Source: Yponomeuta sedellus (Eukaryota; Arthropoda; Insecta; Lepidoptera; Yponomeutidae). Taken from it: 64,000 nt of DNA. Below the pieces are notes generated by a model, which saw nothing but the letters and a program-made list of their open reading frames with translations, was not told where the DNA came from and ran no database searches. The stretch spans positions 14,207,062-14,271,061 of the forward strand of contig OW203731.1 in the NCBI GenBank assembly GCA_934045075.1, given 5' to 3'. Shown piece by piece: positions 43,386-55,944 of this stretch. How positions within the stretch are numbered: position 1 is the stretch's first letter; each line of letters starts with the position of its first letter. The position numbers and the translations under genes were made by a program.

Positions 43386-44235
43386 ATTTATTTTTTATTC
43401 TTATTCTAAATACTGTTCATGTTTCTTGGTTATTTTTTATTACTTATTAAGGAAATCAAACTGTGCTACGAAGCGTTTCGGGACATGGCTGCTCACATTA
43501 GGTACCTATATTAATAACTCATTTTATCGAGATTTATCGGGGTTTATTTCATTTCCCAAGATATAAATTTAGGGAAAAGAATAATAAGACCCAAAATATC
43601 TGTGTTTGTCGATTAGTAGTTCCAGTTGAACATAAAGGTTGTGAGACTCCAGAACTCCATCTTAAAGAAGTACCTACAATTCATAGTTTAAATCTATGAT
43701 CTATGAGTACGAAAACTAATTTATTGTACTATTCGGCTACGCAGTGTACTACCTGGAATTGTCAAAATGAACTATGAAACTTAGTTTTATGAAACGCGGC
43801 CCAGGTTGTCGCTAAAAATGTGACAGATGTGTGCAATATAGCGCTATCTGTTTAATGAACGTCGGATTCCGCACCTCGAGTGCCGGACACGGTTACTGCA
43901 TTTTGATATTGAAGCTCTTATCTCTACGATAGTTTCGCACTGCAGAATTAGAGCTATAATAAAACCTTATAGTGCAGTCGATAGTAAGTCCTTACATTAT
44001 TGTTGCAAAGTCGCTCTTAATGAAGAAAAATAATTGCAAAATAATGTTATAACAAAATACTTTTTTATAATTTTTTTACGAGCTTCAACATTTTTTCCCA
44101 GAAAAACTACAATGTTAGTAGATAGAGCTGAGAAAAAAACTCGAAAACGATGCACATACATAATTTAGACATTACAATGGGATTTTAAACGAGGCTCGTC
44201 GAGAGACGCATAAAGAGTGAGGAAGATAATCTGCT
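43386..44235. other. Non-coding stretch, weak repeat only
   Basis: A segment at about 43,735-43,805 (GCTACGCAGTGTACTACC, later GGCCCAGG) is shared with 61,580-61,650, so it is a low-copy dispersed repeat. Nothing else was recognised. Confidence 0.4.
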
Positions 44236-44286
44236 GACACGCACACGTGTGCAGGCGCAGCTGTTCGCACGTGCGTGCACACTCAG
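44236..44286. promoter_or_regulatory. Triple E-box cluster
   Basis: CACGTG at 44,244, CAGCTG at 44,258 and CACGTG at 44,268 lie in 30 bp of GC-rich DNA. This is a dense set of bHLH-type sites. There is no nearby gene in the window, so a target cannot be named. Confidence 0.4.
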
Positions 44287-45795
44287 CGACACCTGGAGAC
44301 CCCTTTCTGTTCGATATTCGCACTTGTGGCTTATGTGATAAGAACTTACTACATCTAGAGGTACAGTACAGTCCACTGAGGTCTCAGCTTTAGATCGGCA
44401 CACGGTAGATCTAATTCTGGTTGTACATAAGTGCGAGTATTGAACAAATGAGGCTAGTTTTGCATATCGCTGACTGTACACAGCACTGGCGGCAGTGATG
44501 CACTGCGGTGCCACGTAAATTGTCCTCCGCTGAGTCCACACCGTATCTCACGCCAAGACCTCGCTTTTCTCAGTCACGCAATTTGCGAGTAAAAAACTAC
44601 ACCAATCACTCTTGCGAAATTATGTTCCAACAATTGGTTCAAGTAACTTATCACCGCATATAATGCAGTCAATTTATAACCAAAGGTCAGGCCAACCTCC
44701 GGCGTTTAAAGCCAAAAATATTACTTTGTTTTCCATTGAACGGGATCACTCGTTACTCCGCAGATGCACTGTTGTAATAATAGACTTTTTTGCTTGTTTT
44801 CAGTTAGTCAGTGACGGCTGAGAAACCAAACAGATGTAAGGTAATAAACAGATCGGATTTTACAACAGCATTTGTAAGACAATAGAAAGCAGGAAGGCTG
44901 CTTTGACTCAAACCTCCCCATATGTTCCGGCCGGTAATTGGAGGGTAAATATGGTATCGTAAAAGTATTAGGAACAGATCTTTCTTTTGAGAAGCAATGC
45001 GTGTTCCCACGTCTGGCTGCCATGTGATGGCGAGCTTTTCGGCAATCGGTGGAATCTGCCTTGCAGATGCTTGTCGGGGCCTCAAACGAAGCAATTCCAG
45101 AAACGTTCAAATTAATATTTTTATAACTCTGCTTTGTTCTTCAATCTCTCCATGTAAATAGCGTGGGATAGTCATTTCAGAGTACTTGTTTCGTACATCT
45201 ATACTTTAATTAAGAACTAGAACTAATCTTTAATCGATGCAATTTATGTCTGTGTTATTAGCCACCGTATTTTTAGCCGCTAACGGAAAGGAGAGACAGG
45301 CGGATGGACGGACGCGGATGGTGTGAAAAATGTCTCCTGCTTATGTAGCATGAGTAATGATGACCTCCTATTCCGCGTGTGGGAAATATACAAACAATCG
45401 CCCCGTCCTGCTATCAAGTAGTGAATGAGACCGTGATGGCGCGAGTCTTTGTCAATTCCGCGAGGAGCTTTTGGGCTCGTGCTACCGAGGCTGGACAATC
45501 CCGCTGAGAATTGTCAACGCGAGAAAATCGACGCCAATTTCCATGTCTTTCTTGACACGGTCACGGCGGCGGGCGGGCGTTGCGCTAAAAAGAAAATGTG
45601 AATCGTATTTCTACGTATTCCACCTATGTCTTCGTCACTTTGCCTTAGGACTACGAGTATTTTTGGTTTTCTTGGAACGAAAGTAAAAATCGCTTTTATT
45701 AAAGTCTACTGCCTAGATAATATGTTTAACAAGTCTAGTTGAGAATTAAAGTAATTTGCGACTAGAGCCGTTAAATGTGTGTTCGTCAACAATGA
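44287..45795. other. Non-coding stretch, nothing recognised
   Basis: There are several short frames on both strands (up to 118 codons at 44,185-44,541) with no motif. A GC-rich pocket lies near 45,270-45,590. A short R1 scrap follows at 45,796-45,830. Confidence 0.4.
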
Positions 45796-46027
45796 AGGTT
45801 TACCTAATAAACAATCGCAATTAGGTCCTACGAGGCTACGATGTCTTGAGATTGTCCAGTCCACTGACGCCTTCAGGAGTATGCTGGGGCTGCAGTATCA
45901 CTGTGCATCGGGAATGTTCGCCACTTCGAGCACAGATGGCTTCGATACAGTTGTGTATAAGAGCCGGACTGGGGACAATGTGGATAATTCAATCATTGGG
46001 CATCCATCCAAATATAGGCTCGATTTC

Positions 46028-46205
46028 AACTCTGTATGTCGCCACTGCTGGGGCACGGGGCTCTTCCTGCGTTGCAAGAAGGTTAGGCCATACGTCACCA
46101 AGGGGTCCAAGTCCGGGTTGGTGGAGGTTTGTAAGACAGTGGTGGGCCTTACTGTCAGAAGTTGTCAAGCCGCCCATAAGGCCTCTGACTTGGCTTAGCG
46201 ACTGA
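46028..46205 (+). repeat. Dispersed repeat D1, 5'-truncated copy
   Basis: It starts at TCTGTATGTCGCCACTGC and runs through CAAGTCCGGGTTGGTGGAGG, GTTGTCAAGCCGCCCATAAG and TTGGCTTAGCGACTG. The overlapping open frames (up to 139 codons) are the repeat read through. Confidence 0.7.
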
Positions 46206-48418
46206 CATTACCTACCATATATTGCCATAAATACCCTAACAAACAAAAATTACTTAAAGTGGTATAACGTTTTAGTTTTAATTTACTGATGCTCCATAAA
46301 CTTGCCTATTACAATGAAAAGTTCTTGGAGGAAAATTGTGGAAAGAATACTCAGTGTGCGAGTGAACGGAACTTACAAATTACTTAAATTATTCACATCA
46401 CATGACTCAAAGCTTTATTTGGATTTAGACGTTTATAAACCCAAGTAAAACTTCAAAACGGTCTCATTTACAGTTTTCGCTTTATTTCCTCCATACGCTC
46501 CATGACTGCTGATGTTCTGGAATAAGTTTTATAAGCATAGGGATTCTAATGCAGCTCATGGCGCTGGCTACTAAAAATAAAGCACAACAGACGTAGGCAC
46601 GTGCAGACAGATCACGAAGGCTTCGAGGGACCGAAATAGACTTTATTATTACAATATGCACAATACGCGAACCGAGTGACATCCGGCGACGCGGTCGCGG
46701 CGATTCCGTGCGCGCTTTGCGTAATTTCTTCTTCTTCGCGCCAACTTTACTGTGCATGCAGTATTTTATTTAGTAGGAGATGGTATAGTAAGCCATAACT
46801 GCGAACTCCTTAGACATTCAGGCTTCCTCAATCAATTTCTTTGCTGCCTAACTATAGTTTCAGAGGTGTCACAACTGCAAATTTAGAAACTATAAAGAAG
46901 TCATTGGTACATGCCGGGATTGGAACACCTAACATATCGGTGCATGCAGCTCTGCTAATGATTGTCAATGAATACGTTGAGGTAGCAACGAAGGCAAACG
47001 AGCAAACGAGGTCTCTGCCTACTCCTGTGGGAAACCGGCATGAGTTTATTTAATGTATGAAACGGTGATAGTGAAATGAACGGCCTGTGCCCAACAATAG
47101 GCGTCTTTCCTGGTCTATGACAAATAGATAGATAAAACGAAAAATTGTTACTAACGACCTATTCTTAGCGCTTATCAGGCAGTCAATAAGACATTCTTAC
47201 AGCAGCAGCACATGCTGGCGCCAGAGCATGTGGCGAACATCGGCAGTGGCCGCTGAATGCCACCCTTGTGCGCAGGCGCATTTGACGCGCACATGCTGCG
47301 CAGATTGCCGGAAAAACGTTGTTGTGGGCGCTGACTGCGCTCGCGAATGTTCGGGCTATCATACACCTCTATATGGAGTAAAATACATATAACAAGGTGA
47401 CATATCAACTCTACTTAAGGTCTATCCGCATTTCACATTACACTGGACCGGACTAGGGCGGGCGGTTCTTGTAATGGGCGGTGGAGAATATTCTCACATG
47501 AAAAAACTTAAAATAAAAAAGTGGTTATAATGTTTAGAGAAGAGTTAAGTGCGCAGGGTACGACGACAACGGAGAGAGTGGCGAAAATTCAAAATCGCCT
47601 CGATTTGCACTAACTCCTCGATCTTCAGATCCCAGCACTCGATTGAAATTATACTTAACCGACTTAATACCAGCCTCCCAGATACCTTCACCTAGATAAA
47701 AAGTACCTGAAATCGATCTGTGTGGGAGTAAGAACTAATTAATGGTGGTGATGCGAACGAGATCTGTCAGGATCGTGGGAAGTAACAGACTCTTGTCTCT
47801 GCCTACCCCTCTGGGTTACAGTCGTGAGTGTGTGTTATGTTATATAATGTTATCTGAGCAACGGTGCAAGAAGAAATGTCTTTCCGATTGGTCCTGTAAA
47901 ACTAGAGGGTTATTTTACTCATCAATACAAATGAGTATTGTTATCAGAGCATCTCTGATACATCGGATAAATTTTGAGAAATGTTGTATGAATATTAATA
48001 GCGGTAAAAAATCTGAATATTAACATAAAAAATTGCTTTCAGCTGTGAGTATTTTCGTAAGTCTCGTACCTATGTAAATTTATATAATATCCTGTGAAAT
48101 TCCGTATGAGTAATCATCACCTTCTTTTTGTTTGCCAATTGTTAAACTCATCGTATTATATCGATCTACCAACTTTCGGCATGACATGTGGGCAGGAATG
48201 GCCTCTTGCGTCAGTGACATATGACACAAGTGCCGTATCTTGACAATCTTCGTCACGTTTCTCGCCGAGTTGCGGATTTCAAAAGGTCTGTGCGTACAGA
48301 CAATGCTAGACGCTTTTGTGATGTAAAGATAGCGCGCTTTGTATCATACCGCAAAGCTGGAATTGCTACGCAGCTGTTAGGAGACCTGTCGAACTATTTT
48401 CCGTACATGTTACAGGAT
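46206..48418. other. Non-coding stretch with two G1 scraps
   Basis: G1 repeat pieces lie at 46,985-47,045 and 47,757-47,825 (minus). No gene supported; the frame at 48,221-48,451 is cut by the LINE insertion below and has no known motif. Confidence 0.45.
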
Positions 48419-48429
48419 GCAGCCTATTT

Positions 48430-48707
48430 TTTTTTTTTTTTCGTAACTTAAATATTTATAATAATAATAATTAATGATAAAAATGGAACTGAACCTAAAA
48501 CATTCTAATTTAAATAAAATATTTGAGCCAGATCGCTGTCGGGCGGCAGAGTACCAAGAAGGCTGGCGGCATTGCCTCGCTGTATGGCTAGGCTTATTCT
48601 TTGGCCAAAGTAAGCACCAGCCCTCGGGTCTCCTGAAGCGTCGACTAGGCGCGACGAGATCTCCTTAAAGAGGAGTCTCGCCTCCGGACCCCATGGCCCC
48701 ATGCATC
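48430..48707 (-). mobile_element. 5'-truncated LINE with poly(A) and 11-bp target duplication
   Basis: GCAGCCTATTT occurs at 48,419-48,429 and 48,708-48,718. On the minus strand the insert is an open C-terminal frame (48,702-48,505) with WGPEARLLFKEI, SGDPRAGAYFGQRISLAIQ and RGNAASLLGT, then a stop, a short AT-rich 3' region and a poly(A) run (T-run from about 48,427). I recognise the RISLAIQRGNAAS block as the C-terminal peptide of a retroelement-type frame in many animals, without being able to name the clade. The frame is undamaged, so the insertion is fairly young. Confidence 0.8.
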
Positions 48708-48718
48708 GCAGCCTATTT

Positions 48719-49800
48719 AGAATATTCTAATTTGCACCTAATTTACTTCACATTGATCTTGACCGAGAAAAGTTGGAAACAATCATTTAACTTTATTTGA
48801 AAGGTACTATACATGTTTTATACTACTTACACTAAACATGCTTTATACTAAATTGCTGCTAGCTCCACAGATGCGACCAGTGGAGGACCCGCGCCGTTAT
48901 GGTAAAAAATATAACACCTAACTTTGCAGTCAAATAGATGGTTTCACATAGATCCCAACTGCGAAGAAAAGTTAAGAACTTAACTAGGTACTTTGGGAAA
49001 ATTTTCTCCTTGCTTTTCTCTGAATTACAAGATTCTAGGTCAGTGGGAAATGTTCTGTAACCATCTTAAAAGAGACTGAGTGCAATAGCATTCAATATAT
49101 ATTTTTTTGCATACAATAGTATAAAAACATTGCTGAATTTTTTACAAATGTTACCAAATTTTACTTTTATAGTAAAATTTGTTCATGTTGTGTTGTATTA
49201 GTTCATGGGAAAAAAGGCATTGTCAGACGCACAGACAGATAATAAACAAGTCTAAACGTACAGTTTCTTCCTTTTGAGGTACGGAACTCTTAAAACGAAG
49301 ACCACCATTCGCAATTATCTAGCTCGGCCAATCGACGATTGTCAAGGCATCGATTATGAAGAACTAAAGTACAATAAGCATTCATGATTTAAATATTAAT
49401 CGCGACGAATTGGCGCTCAATCCATGTCATGCGAATCGAGCGATGATTGACTATTGTTGGCGGGAACGTATGCAAAGCGACGGCGTTTCCGGCACCGTAG
49501 GTGCATGCAGATTTACTGAGGATAACGTTAGGTACATGGTGGTCAACCGCCAGGCTGGCCGTGAGGCTCTTCGTATTTAGTATGTATAAATTAATATTTC
49601 AGTTCATTTTCATTCTTGTGTTTATAGCTTTGTACCATTTGTAAGACGGTAGAGTATTGTGATTTCGGTTAAGCTAGTGACGTCGATTTTGATCGTAAAA
49701 AGATTTTTACTTATTTTGTCAGACCAATAGATAAGACGTACCTACCTATTTAAAAAAAACGTTAATTATTTTGTGTTTGATTTTTTTTCAGTGTGCAATA
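48719..49800. other. Non-coding stretch with an F1 scrap
   Basis: GAGGTACGGAACTCTTAAAA near 49,276 resembles an F1 end. Nothing else recognised. Confidence 0.4.
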
Positions 49801-49862
49801 AATTAGTTCCGTTTAATATATAACTATGTATGAGTATCGCGAATCATTAAGTAATACTATTA
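49801..49862 (+). repeat. R1 copy, 3' half
   Basis: It carries CCGTTTAATATATAACTATG, then TATGAGTATCGCGAATC. This copy shows the uninterrupted sequence across the point where SINE S1 inserted at 11,077. Confidence 0.7.
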
Positions 49863-50275
49863 CAATAAAGAATATTCTCAACTTATCTATTCACACAAAA
49901 ATTTAATGCCTCCAGGTGTACAAGTAAAATAAATAAAAGTAGTGGTTGCACGTGGGTTGTACAAACAGAAAAAAATTGTTACCCATAGTGACTATTACTA
50001 TCATTCCTAAACATTCCGCTCTTGAGCCGGAACTTAGGAGAGACTGACAGATCATTTTGGACGTTACATCGTACGGTGAATTCGTGAGTCCTGATACGAA
50101 ACTGACAGGGCAAACTCTTGTTTTAGAACCAAAGGTGACAGACGCTCAGGTTCAACGAAAGAAGCTGATAAACAACTCAGCCACGCACGGGTTGCCGTGT
50201 GACTCTGACAAATACGATACGCGCGAGTTATTTTGACGTGGCGCGCTGCAACATATCATGCTGGAGCTGAGATCA

Positions 50276-50420
50276 GGTATAAATAGTCGTTCTGGTTACT
50301 GTTAGGGGCGGCTGTCGGGTGGTGGTGCCAGACTGCCACTGCCGGCCGGTGTTGAGGAGACGCAGACAGGCGTTCAGGCCATGTTTTTGTTGTGCGCTCT
50401 CCCAAATGTAGCTGACTAGC
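50276..50420 (+). promoter_or_regulatory. Possible TATA promoter
   Basis: GGTATAAATAG at about 50,277 is a strong TATA match, followed by GC-rich DNA and an ATG near 50,380 that opens only 12 codons (MFLLCALPNVAD, then stop). It could be a first exon whose continuation lies elsewhere, or chance. No initiator was clear. Confidence 0.25.
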
Positions 50421-50564
50421 ACGCGTGCGATACAATGCGGTCTGTTACGTTGATATATTTCATTTATACCTATCTACCTACTCTCTTCATCTATGTGTTC
50501 TATCCACCCTAAGATTCCCTGGAAGCGATCGCTTTTAGCGGTAAGACCGCCAATTGGCAGCGGC

Positions 50565-50640
50565 TTACATTTTACATTGACATTCAGCAAACAAAGTGTG
50601 AATTCTTTACGTTGAAATAATTTGATTTGATTTGACTGAA
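50565..50640 (+). mobile_element. LINE 3' tail fragment
   Basis: CATTGACATTCAGCAAACA, then TTTGATTTGATTTGAC, is shared with 12,115-12,215. The short tandem tail is typical of LINE 3' ends. Confidence 0.5.
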
Positions 50641-51252
50641 TACGGCATAACTTAGATATTAGATTATTTTCTCGTGTGTCCATTAAAGATTTCTAATCTA
50701 ATTAATATAATCACCTAGTTGAAAAGGGTATGTACTCTAAAGGCTAGGAAAATAATTATGCAAAGGAACACGCCACTCTTTCGCAGTGCGAGGTGCGTGA
50801 TGAATAATTAAGCTTTATAGTTGTTATATTCTGTCTGCACAAAGTACCTCATTTATTAGTTAATTTAATATTTATTATTATCGACACGCTATGAAGAAGG
50901 AATTTTTGTAAAAGCTTACTCACAAATCCATCTTTCAACTACATATTTTGAAACTTCGTAACCGTTAAATAGGATATCTAACCAATGTACAGTTACGAAA
51001 GGTGCGCTGATGTAGAGACAACGACCACCGCGCTCGGACCGTGTTTCCCTACCTGTAGTGATATCATATTAATTTACTTATGACCTTACAAATAAGATAT
51101 GCTTGGAATGAGGTCCGAATAAATCAGTCCGCGGGCGTGTCACGGGCGAGGGCACCGGTGACACTTGGTCAGTAATTGACATCGGACTTCGTGACTCCCG
51201 CGTCGTGACCAGGGGTTACGTTTTTACGTGATTTCGGCAGTCGTGACCATCG

Positions 51253-51391
51253 CACGTGTAGCAGCAGCTGCAGCCAAGTGGCGATACCTTGGTCCGACAC
51301 GATACAAGCATATAAGAAAAAGCAAACAGTACATTTAGTGTATTCGTTGGACATTTGTTTTGATAGGCTGATCAAAACAGCTGATCAGCTG
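51253..51391. promoter_or_regulatory. E-box cluster
   Basis: CACGTG at 51,253, then CAGCTG at 51,265, 51,378 and 51,386. The last two form GCTGATCAGC, a tight palindrome. bHLH-type sites; regulatory role inferred from density only. Confidence 0.35.
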
Positions 51392-54024
51392 ATCTAACGC
51401 ATATACAATAACGTTTTTGGTAGATATAAAGTTAGCAATGCAGTGTAAATCAGTGAGAACTTTAAATGAGCAAAATAATTACCATTTCAACCCCTTGGTA
51501 ATAAAAACCTCAGACGCTCAGGTTTCCTCTGTATGTCGTCACAGTTTGTGAGTTAACGCATACAACATTAAAACTTATGGAATTACTTACATCTTTTCAA
51601 AGTTTTCCTCTTAGCAATTGTTTGTACTCATCATTCATGAGTCTACAACCTGCTGGATGGTTATCATCATTATAGATTCTGCTGATCTCTCAGGTCTCTA
51701 TACTTAAACCAACGCTTCGTGTTATTAACTTTATGGCGACTTGTATTTGACATAAAGTTATTTTATGTGCAGTAGATCAGCTAGCTCATCAAAACTTACT
51801 TGATCGAATATAATAGGTGAAAAGTCGTTTATCGCCTGTCCCTGCCGAGTAATGTTTTGCGAGATTGCTGAAGCGGCTGCTCTTTCTTGCGAAAGTCATT
51901 TCACTTTACGTTGCACAATTTTTGTTCTTAATTGCAGAATAAATGGTTGTTGCCAGGAGGCGAGCGGCGCAAGACGCGAGCGTAAAATGTAAACTCTACC
52001 ACTTAGAATCCATAAAAGTTTCGCTTTAGAGACGAGAGACCTTTTGCGGCGACTTTTTAGTGTTCCTGAGGTTTTAAAAGCTGGTTTTAGAGGTGGAGGA
52101 CTGAATAGCTGACCTATTGTACGGGCGAGTCCGTTCGCCCGGTATGCAGCATCGTAAAGGCAAACGCGCTTGTCATACCCAGGATAATTTATGAAGCGGT
52201 CGGATTTTACGCCGACACACTCCTCCGGCATCATGTTGATGACTATTTTACGACTGACTTCTAATTACTCGGTTTCCTCTTGTGAATAATAAGGCGTCTG
52301 ATCGTTTGTGCTCTGGTAATATTTTTTGAATAACCCTTTGTTGTTCGCCCATTAACTAGCGGCCTTGCGGTCCTCATAATTCATAGACGCGTGAATTGCG
52401 TATACTGTTTGTATAGTTACTTGTTGTAACGGTAAACCTCCAGGCTTTATGATTCCGTAGCATGATGATCAATAATATCCAGTAGGATTCAACCTAAATT
52501 TTAGTTAGCTAGTTCCGAGCACGATGTATCGCGCTATAAAGTTTGAGAAAAGTACATTTTTGTACAATGCGGGATTCTTCTTCTTCCTGTGCATGTCCAC
52601 TAATAGAGGTTGGTGTCCATCAGCTCTGCATATTCTTCTTCGACCCTTGCCAAGCGAAACTGGTCTCCTACATCCATCTAATCTGCGGGCTGGCAATCAA
52701 TTAATCCTTTTCACTGGTAAGAATAGTCTAGATACCTAACATGAAACATTTGTAGAGTTTCTCAGAAATAAACATGACATTCGTTTATCTTTTGACTGAA
52801 CTTCATGATATTACAGTTCAAAGACCTGTTACCTAAGTATATCATCGACACTTATCATTTTAAAGACGCCGCAACGTTCCTAATTTGGTAACACATAATA
52901 ATTTCGTCATCTGCCAAACCAGGAACCTATATTTATGTTCACACCGATCTTAACTTTTTTCTAACTCTACCCAACTGGAAGCCGTTTAAAACTCAATATA
53001 TTTTGCCATAAATATCCCAGTTTAAGAGCCATAATCTCGACACATGTCAAACAAATTGTTTACACGTCGAAAATGTGACGAGGGCAGTTAAGGTCTACAG
53101 AAGTAGAAGAAGATTAGGTATGATGCTCATGGAATCACGAAAATATTGTTCGAGTCCGAATGTTAAGTAGGTATCAGATTATCCAGGTATGGGATACAAA
53201 TTCAACGATCCTGTTCTTCAGAATTCGCTCACACGTGTTATATAACATGAATTCAAACGTAAATGTAAAATCAATGCTAATCGACGCGGAAATTCCAACG
53301 AACCGCTGACATTATTCGAAAGGACTACATTCCTTGAAAAAATTACCATAAATTAGCTTTGTTTTGTTTATCTATAGATAGAATTTCCATATCGATTTTG
53401 TTACTCAAATAAAATCCGGGCAAGTGTTCATTCCGACTGATGATGGCGTCACCAATTGACCGAGAATTTAGCGGCCCCTATTCCCGAACTTAGCTTAAAC
53501 AAATCTCATGTGAAACAGTCACTTTTCTGTAAAAAAAATGTATCGTTTCTTGATATGATAGGGGACTAGTGGTCGATCAAAATTTCATACGCAAATTATC
53601 TAAATTTTCTAGTCACGGACATTTTTGAAGTTGTAGTAGCAATGCCACTCGTTAACTGTAAAGATATATAAGATACCTGCTAGGTTTAGCCCACGACTCG
53701 TGGACTTTTTTTGCAATCCCGTTCACCCCCTTGAAGGTTCAATTTAGAAAAACGGCGAAACACGTGTTCAATCAATTGTGTTGAAGAAAGAGTATTTATT
53801 TTAAGTTTCAAGAAAATTAGACAACATTCTTTATACCTCCCATACAAATTTTGGCAACCCTTTTCGCCCCCTTAGTGGTTGAATTTAAAAAAATCCGGTC
53901 TAATTCCTTGCCTACATTATATTGTATATAGATCCTCTGTGCAAAATTTTAGCTTCCTAGGTCCAATGGCTTGGGCTGGGCGTTGATGAGTGAGTCAGTT
54001 TGTCAGGACTTTGAATTTTATTTA
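51392..54024. other. Non-coding stretch, nothing recognised
   Basis: The 112-codon frame on the minus strand at 51,896-52,234 was examined: basic, with no recognised domain and no splice or promoter context. The rest is AT-rich. Confidence 0.4.
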
Positions 54025-54083
54025 TATAGATAGCTTCTTCTTCAGGCTATATTAGTCCACTGCTGGACATAGATAGATAGCTT
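54025..54083 (-). mobile_element. Very short LINE 3' end insertion
   Basis: CTTCTTCAGGCTATATTAG and TCCACTGCTGGAC lie between direct repeats ATAGATAGCTT. The core matches the 3' end of the 271-bp insert at 55,008. It is an extremely 5'-truncated copy, about 35 bp long. Confidence 0.65.
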
Positions 54084-54244
54084 ACCATTCGTTAACTGTA
54101 TGACTGGTATATTTTATATATCTTACAGTCGATGCGTGGTATCAAATCAACTTTTTATCTATATAGATAAAATGTTCTATATAGATAAAATGTTGGTTTA
54201 GTACCATTAAAAAAATAAAACGAAGGAATAAAAATAAAGAAATA

Positions 54245-54375
54245 CATCGTGAAACCTGAATTTTTAAAGTGCTCAGGTGTTCAAGTGTTCCTCAGCGTTT
54301 GAAATTGGCGATCAGCGTTGGGCACGCGTGGTAATTAAGCCCACACTATCTCTTTGAGAAAAGGCTCGAGACCAA
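54245..54375 (+). mobile_element. SINE S2 copy
   Basis: ATCGTGAAACCTGAAT, CCTCAGCGTTTGAAATTGGC, GGCACGCGTGGTAATTAAGC and GAGAAAAGGC mark the family. It lies amid AT-rich DNA. Confidence 0.65.
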
Positions 54376-54885
54376 TATTTGCAGTGGCCAAACCGCAAAG
54401 GCCTCTGACATTTGTCAAAAGTGTACTTATTAATTTATTGTATAATATAAAAACTAATCACTGAATGTGTTGGTAAGCGCAAATCTCGAGAGCAGCTGAA
54501 CCGATTTCGCTTATTCTTTTTTTAGAATATTCGTTGAAGTGCGAGGATGGTTCTTAAGGAGAGAAAAAAAAGAATAGACTGTTAGGCGATACGAAGTTCG
54601 CTGGACCCAGCGAACGATTACTAGCTGACCAGCTACTAATCAATAAAAATGTGCCAGCAAGATGGCTGACTCACGTAAACAGCAGCAAAATAAAAAGTAA
54701 AGTTAAATAAGCCACGATAGCTCGGGCAGTGCAAGGCCGATTCGAGAGTTCCGGTTGCTAACGAGGAAACACCAGTTCAGCTGCGTGACCTCTACATCTC
54801 TGACGATAATCCTGTTCTAGGAGGATAACTGGCATTTTGTCAAGAAGGCCCCTCACGAAGCGGATCCCATACAAACATGGCGGCC

Positions 54886-55385
54886 TCTGCATCTACGTAA
54901 TGAGATGATTTATACAGCGTCCAATAGCACCTTTGCTTACTAGATGGGTGAAGCCACCACTCGAACGCTGCAGTGCTTAAGACATTGCTCTTAGATGGAC
55001 TAGCCTTCTTCTTCTTCAGGCTATATTAGTCCACTGCTGGACATAGCCCTCCCCTAATGAGTGCTATAGCGCAAGGTTGTGCCATCATTGAGGTGTAATG
55101 CACATAATCCTCACGCTGGGCATGGGGGTTGGGGATCGCAGTTTGGTGGAATTGTACTGCAGAGGGCGCTGCTGCCCACCCCCCCCTCCCCCGGTTTGTG
55201 TCTCTTAGTCGCCTTTTACGACACCCGCGGGAAGAATTTGGGTTGGTGCTATTCTCTAGGGCGACACCACAAAGCACAGGACTAGCCTTGCCTATCACCT
55301 ATATCATCCTGACAGCGTAGTCGGCAAAGCCCACAGGAAAGACAAGGAAAAAATCGTGAGGAAACCCGCGGTTCGGTTCGCCAGA
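54886..55385 (-). mobile_element. SINE S1 copy split by a LINE 3' end
   Basis: S1 in reverse orientation: its 3' half is at 54,886-54,998 (TACGTAATGAGATGATTTAT on the plus strand) and it continues at 55,290-55,385 (TATCATCCTGACAGCG, then CGTGAGGAAACCCGCGG). The 271 bp between are a later insertion. Confidence 0.75.
55008..55278 (-). mobile_element. 5'-truncated LINE 3' end with 11-bp target duplication
   Basis: GGACTAGCCTT flanks it at 54,997-55,007 and 55,279-55,289. In element orientation it carries CCCGCGGGTGTCGTAAAAGG, a G-rich stretch, and ends with CTATGTCCAGCAGTGGAC, then GAAGAAGAAG as simple-repeat tail. This is the 3' untranslated part of a common lepidopteran LINE. Frames across it are not genes. 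Confidence 0.8.
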
Positions 55386-55944
55386 ATTCAAATACAAAAT
55401 ACTTATAACTTCACTGTGATAAGTAGGTAACCTCTGAATCTAGAGCAATCCTGGAAATAAAGGTGTGGAATACTGGTTGCAAATTATTATTGAAGTCAAG
55501 CTAAAATAGATACGGATCTAAGCATGGTTGTAAATGCTGATTTCATTCAATTTAAATGTACAGTTTAAGATTAAAGTTTAATCTGTTTTCCTGGATACCT
55601 GCCTGATATAGGTTTATGATCTCGCTTGAGTTACTGCTTAGCGATAAACATTTGAAACCCTCTGTAGATAGGAGTGCAAAGCAAGGTCTTATTAAATTCA
55701 AATAAGGCGAGATAGGCAGTGTTAGGTTCACACTTCTTATAACGAGGCCTTTTCAACTACGCTGTATGCGCCTACGTTGATTTTAGACATTTTTATCCTG
55801 CCCTTCCCTAATACATCCCTTATTTTGTCGCAGGCGCTTACCGGCCCCTCACCCATAATATGGACCCTTTTGCTCGATATGTTTAAGTATTCAATGTTTC
55901 TTCCTTCATCCTCTTCGCATTTAATAACAAAAAGAAACTTTGAA

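Noticed and set aside
44185..44541. 118-codon minus frame
   Set aside because: Rich in Arg, Ser and Cys without a pattern; overlaps the E-box cluster.
51896..52234. 112-codon minus frame as a gene
   Set aside because: No domain, promoter or splice context; length is reachable by chance. Kept only as a search candidate.
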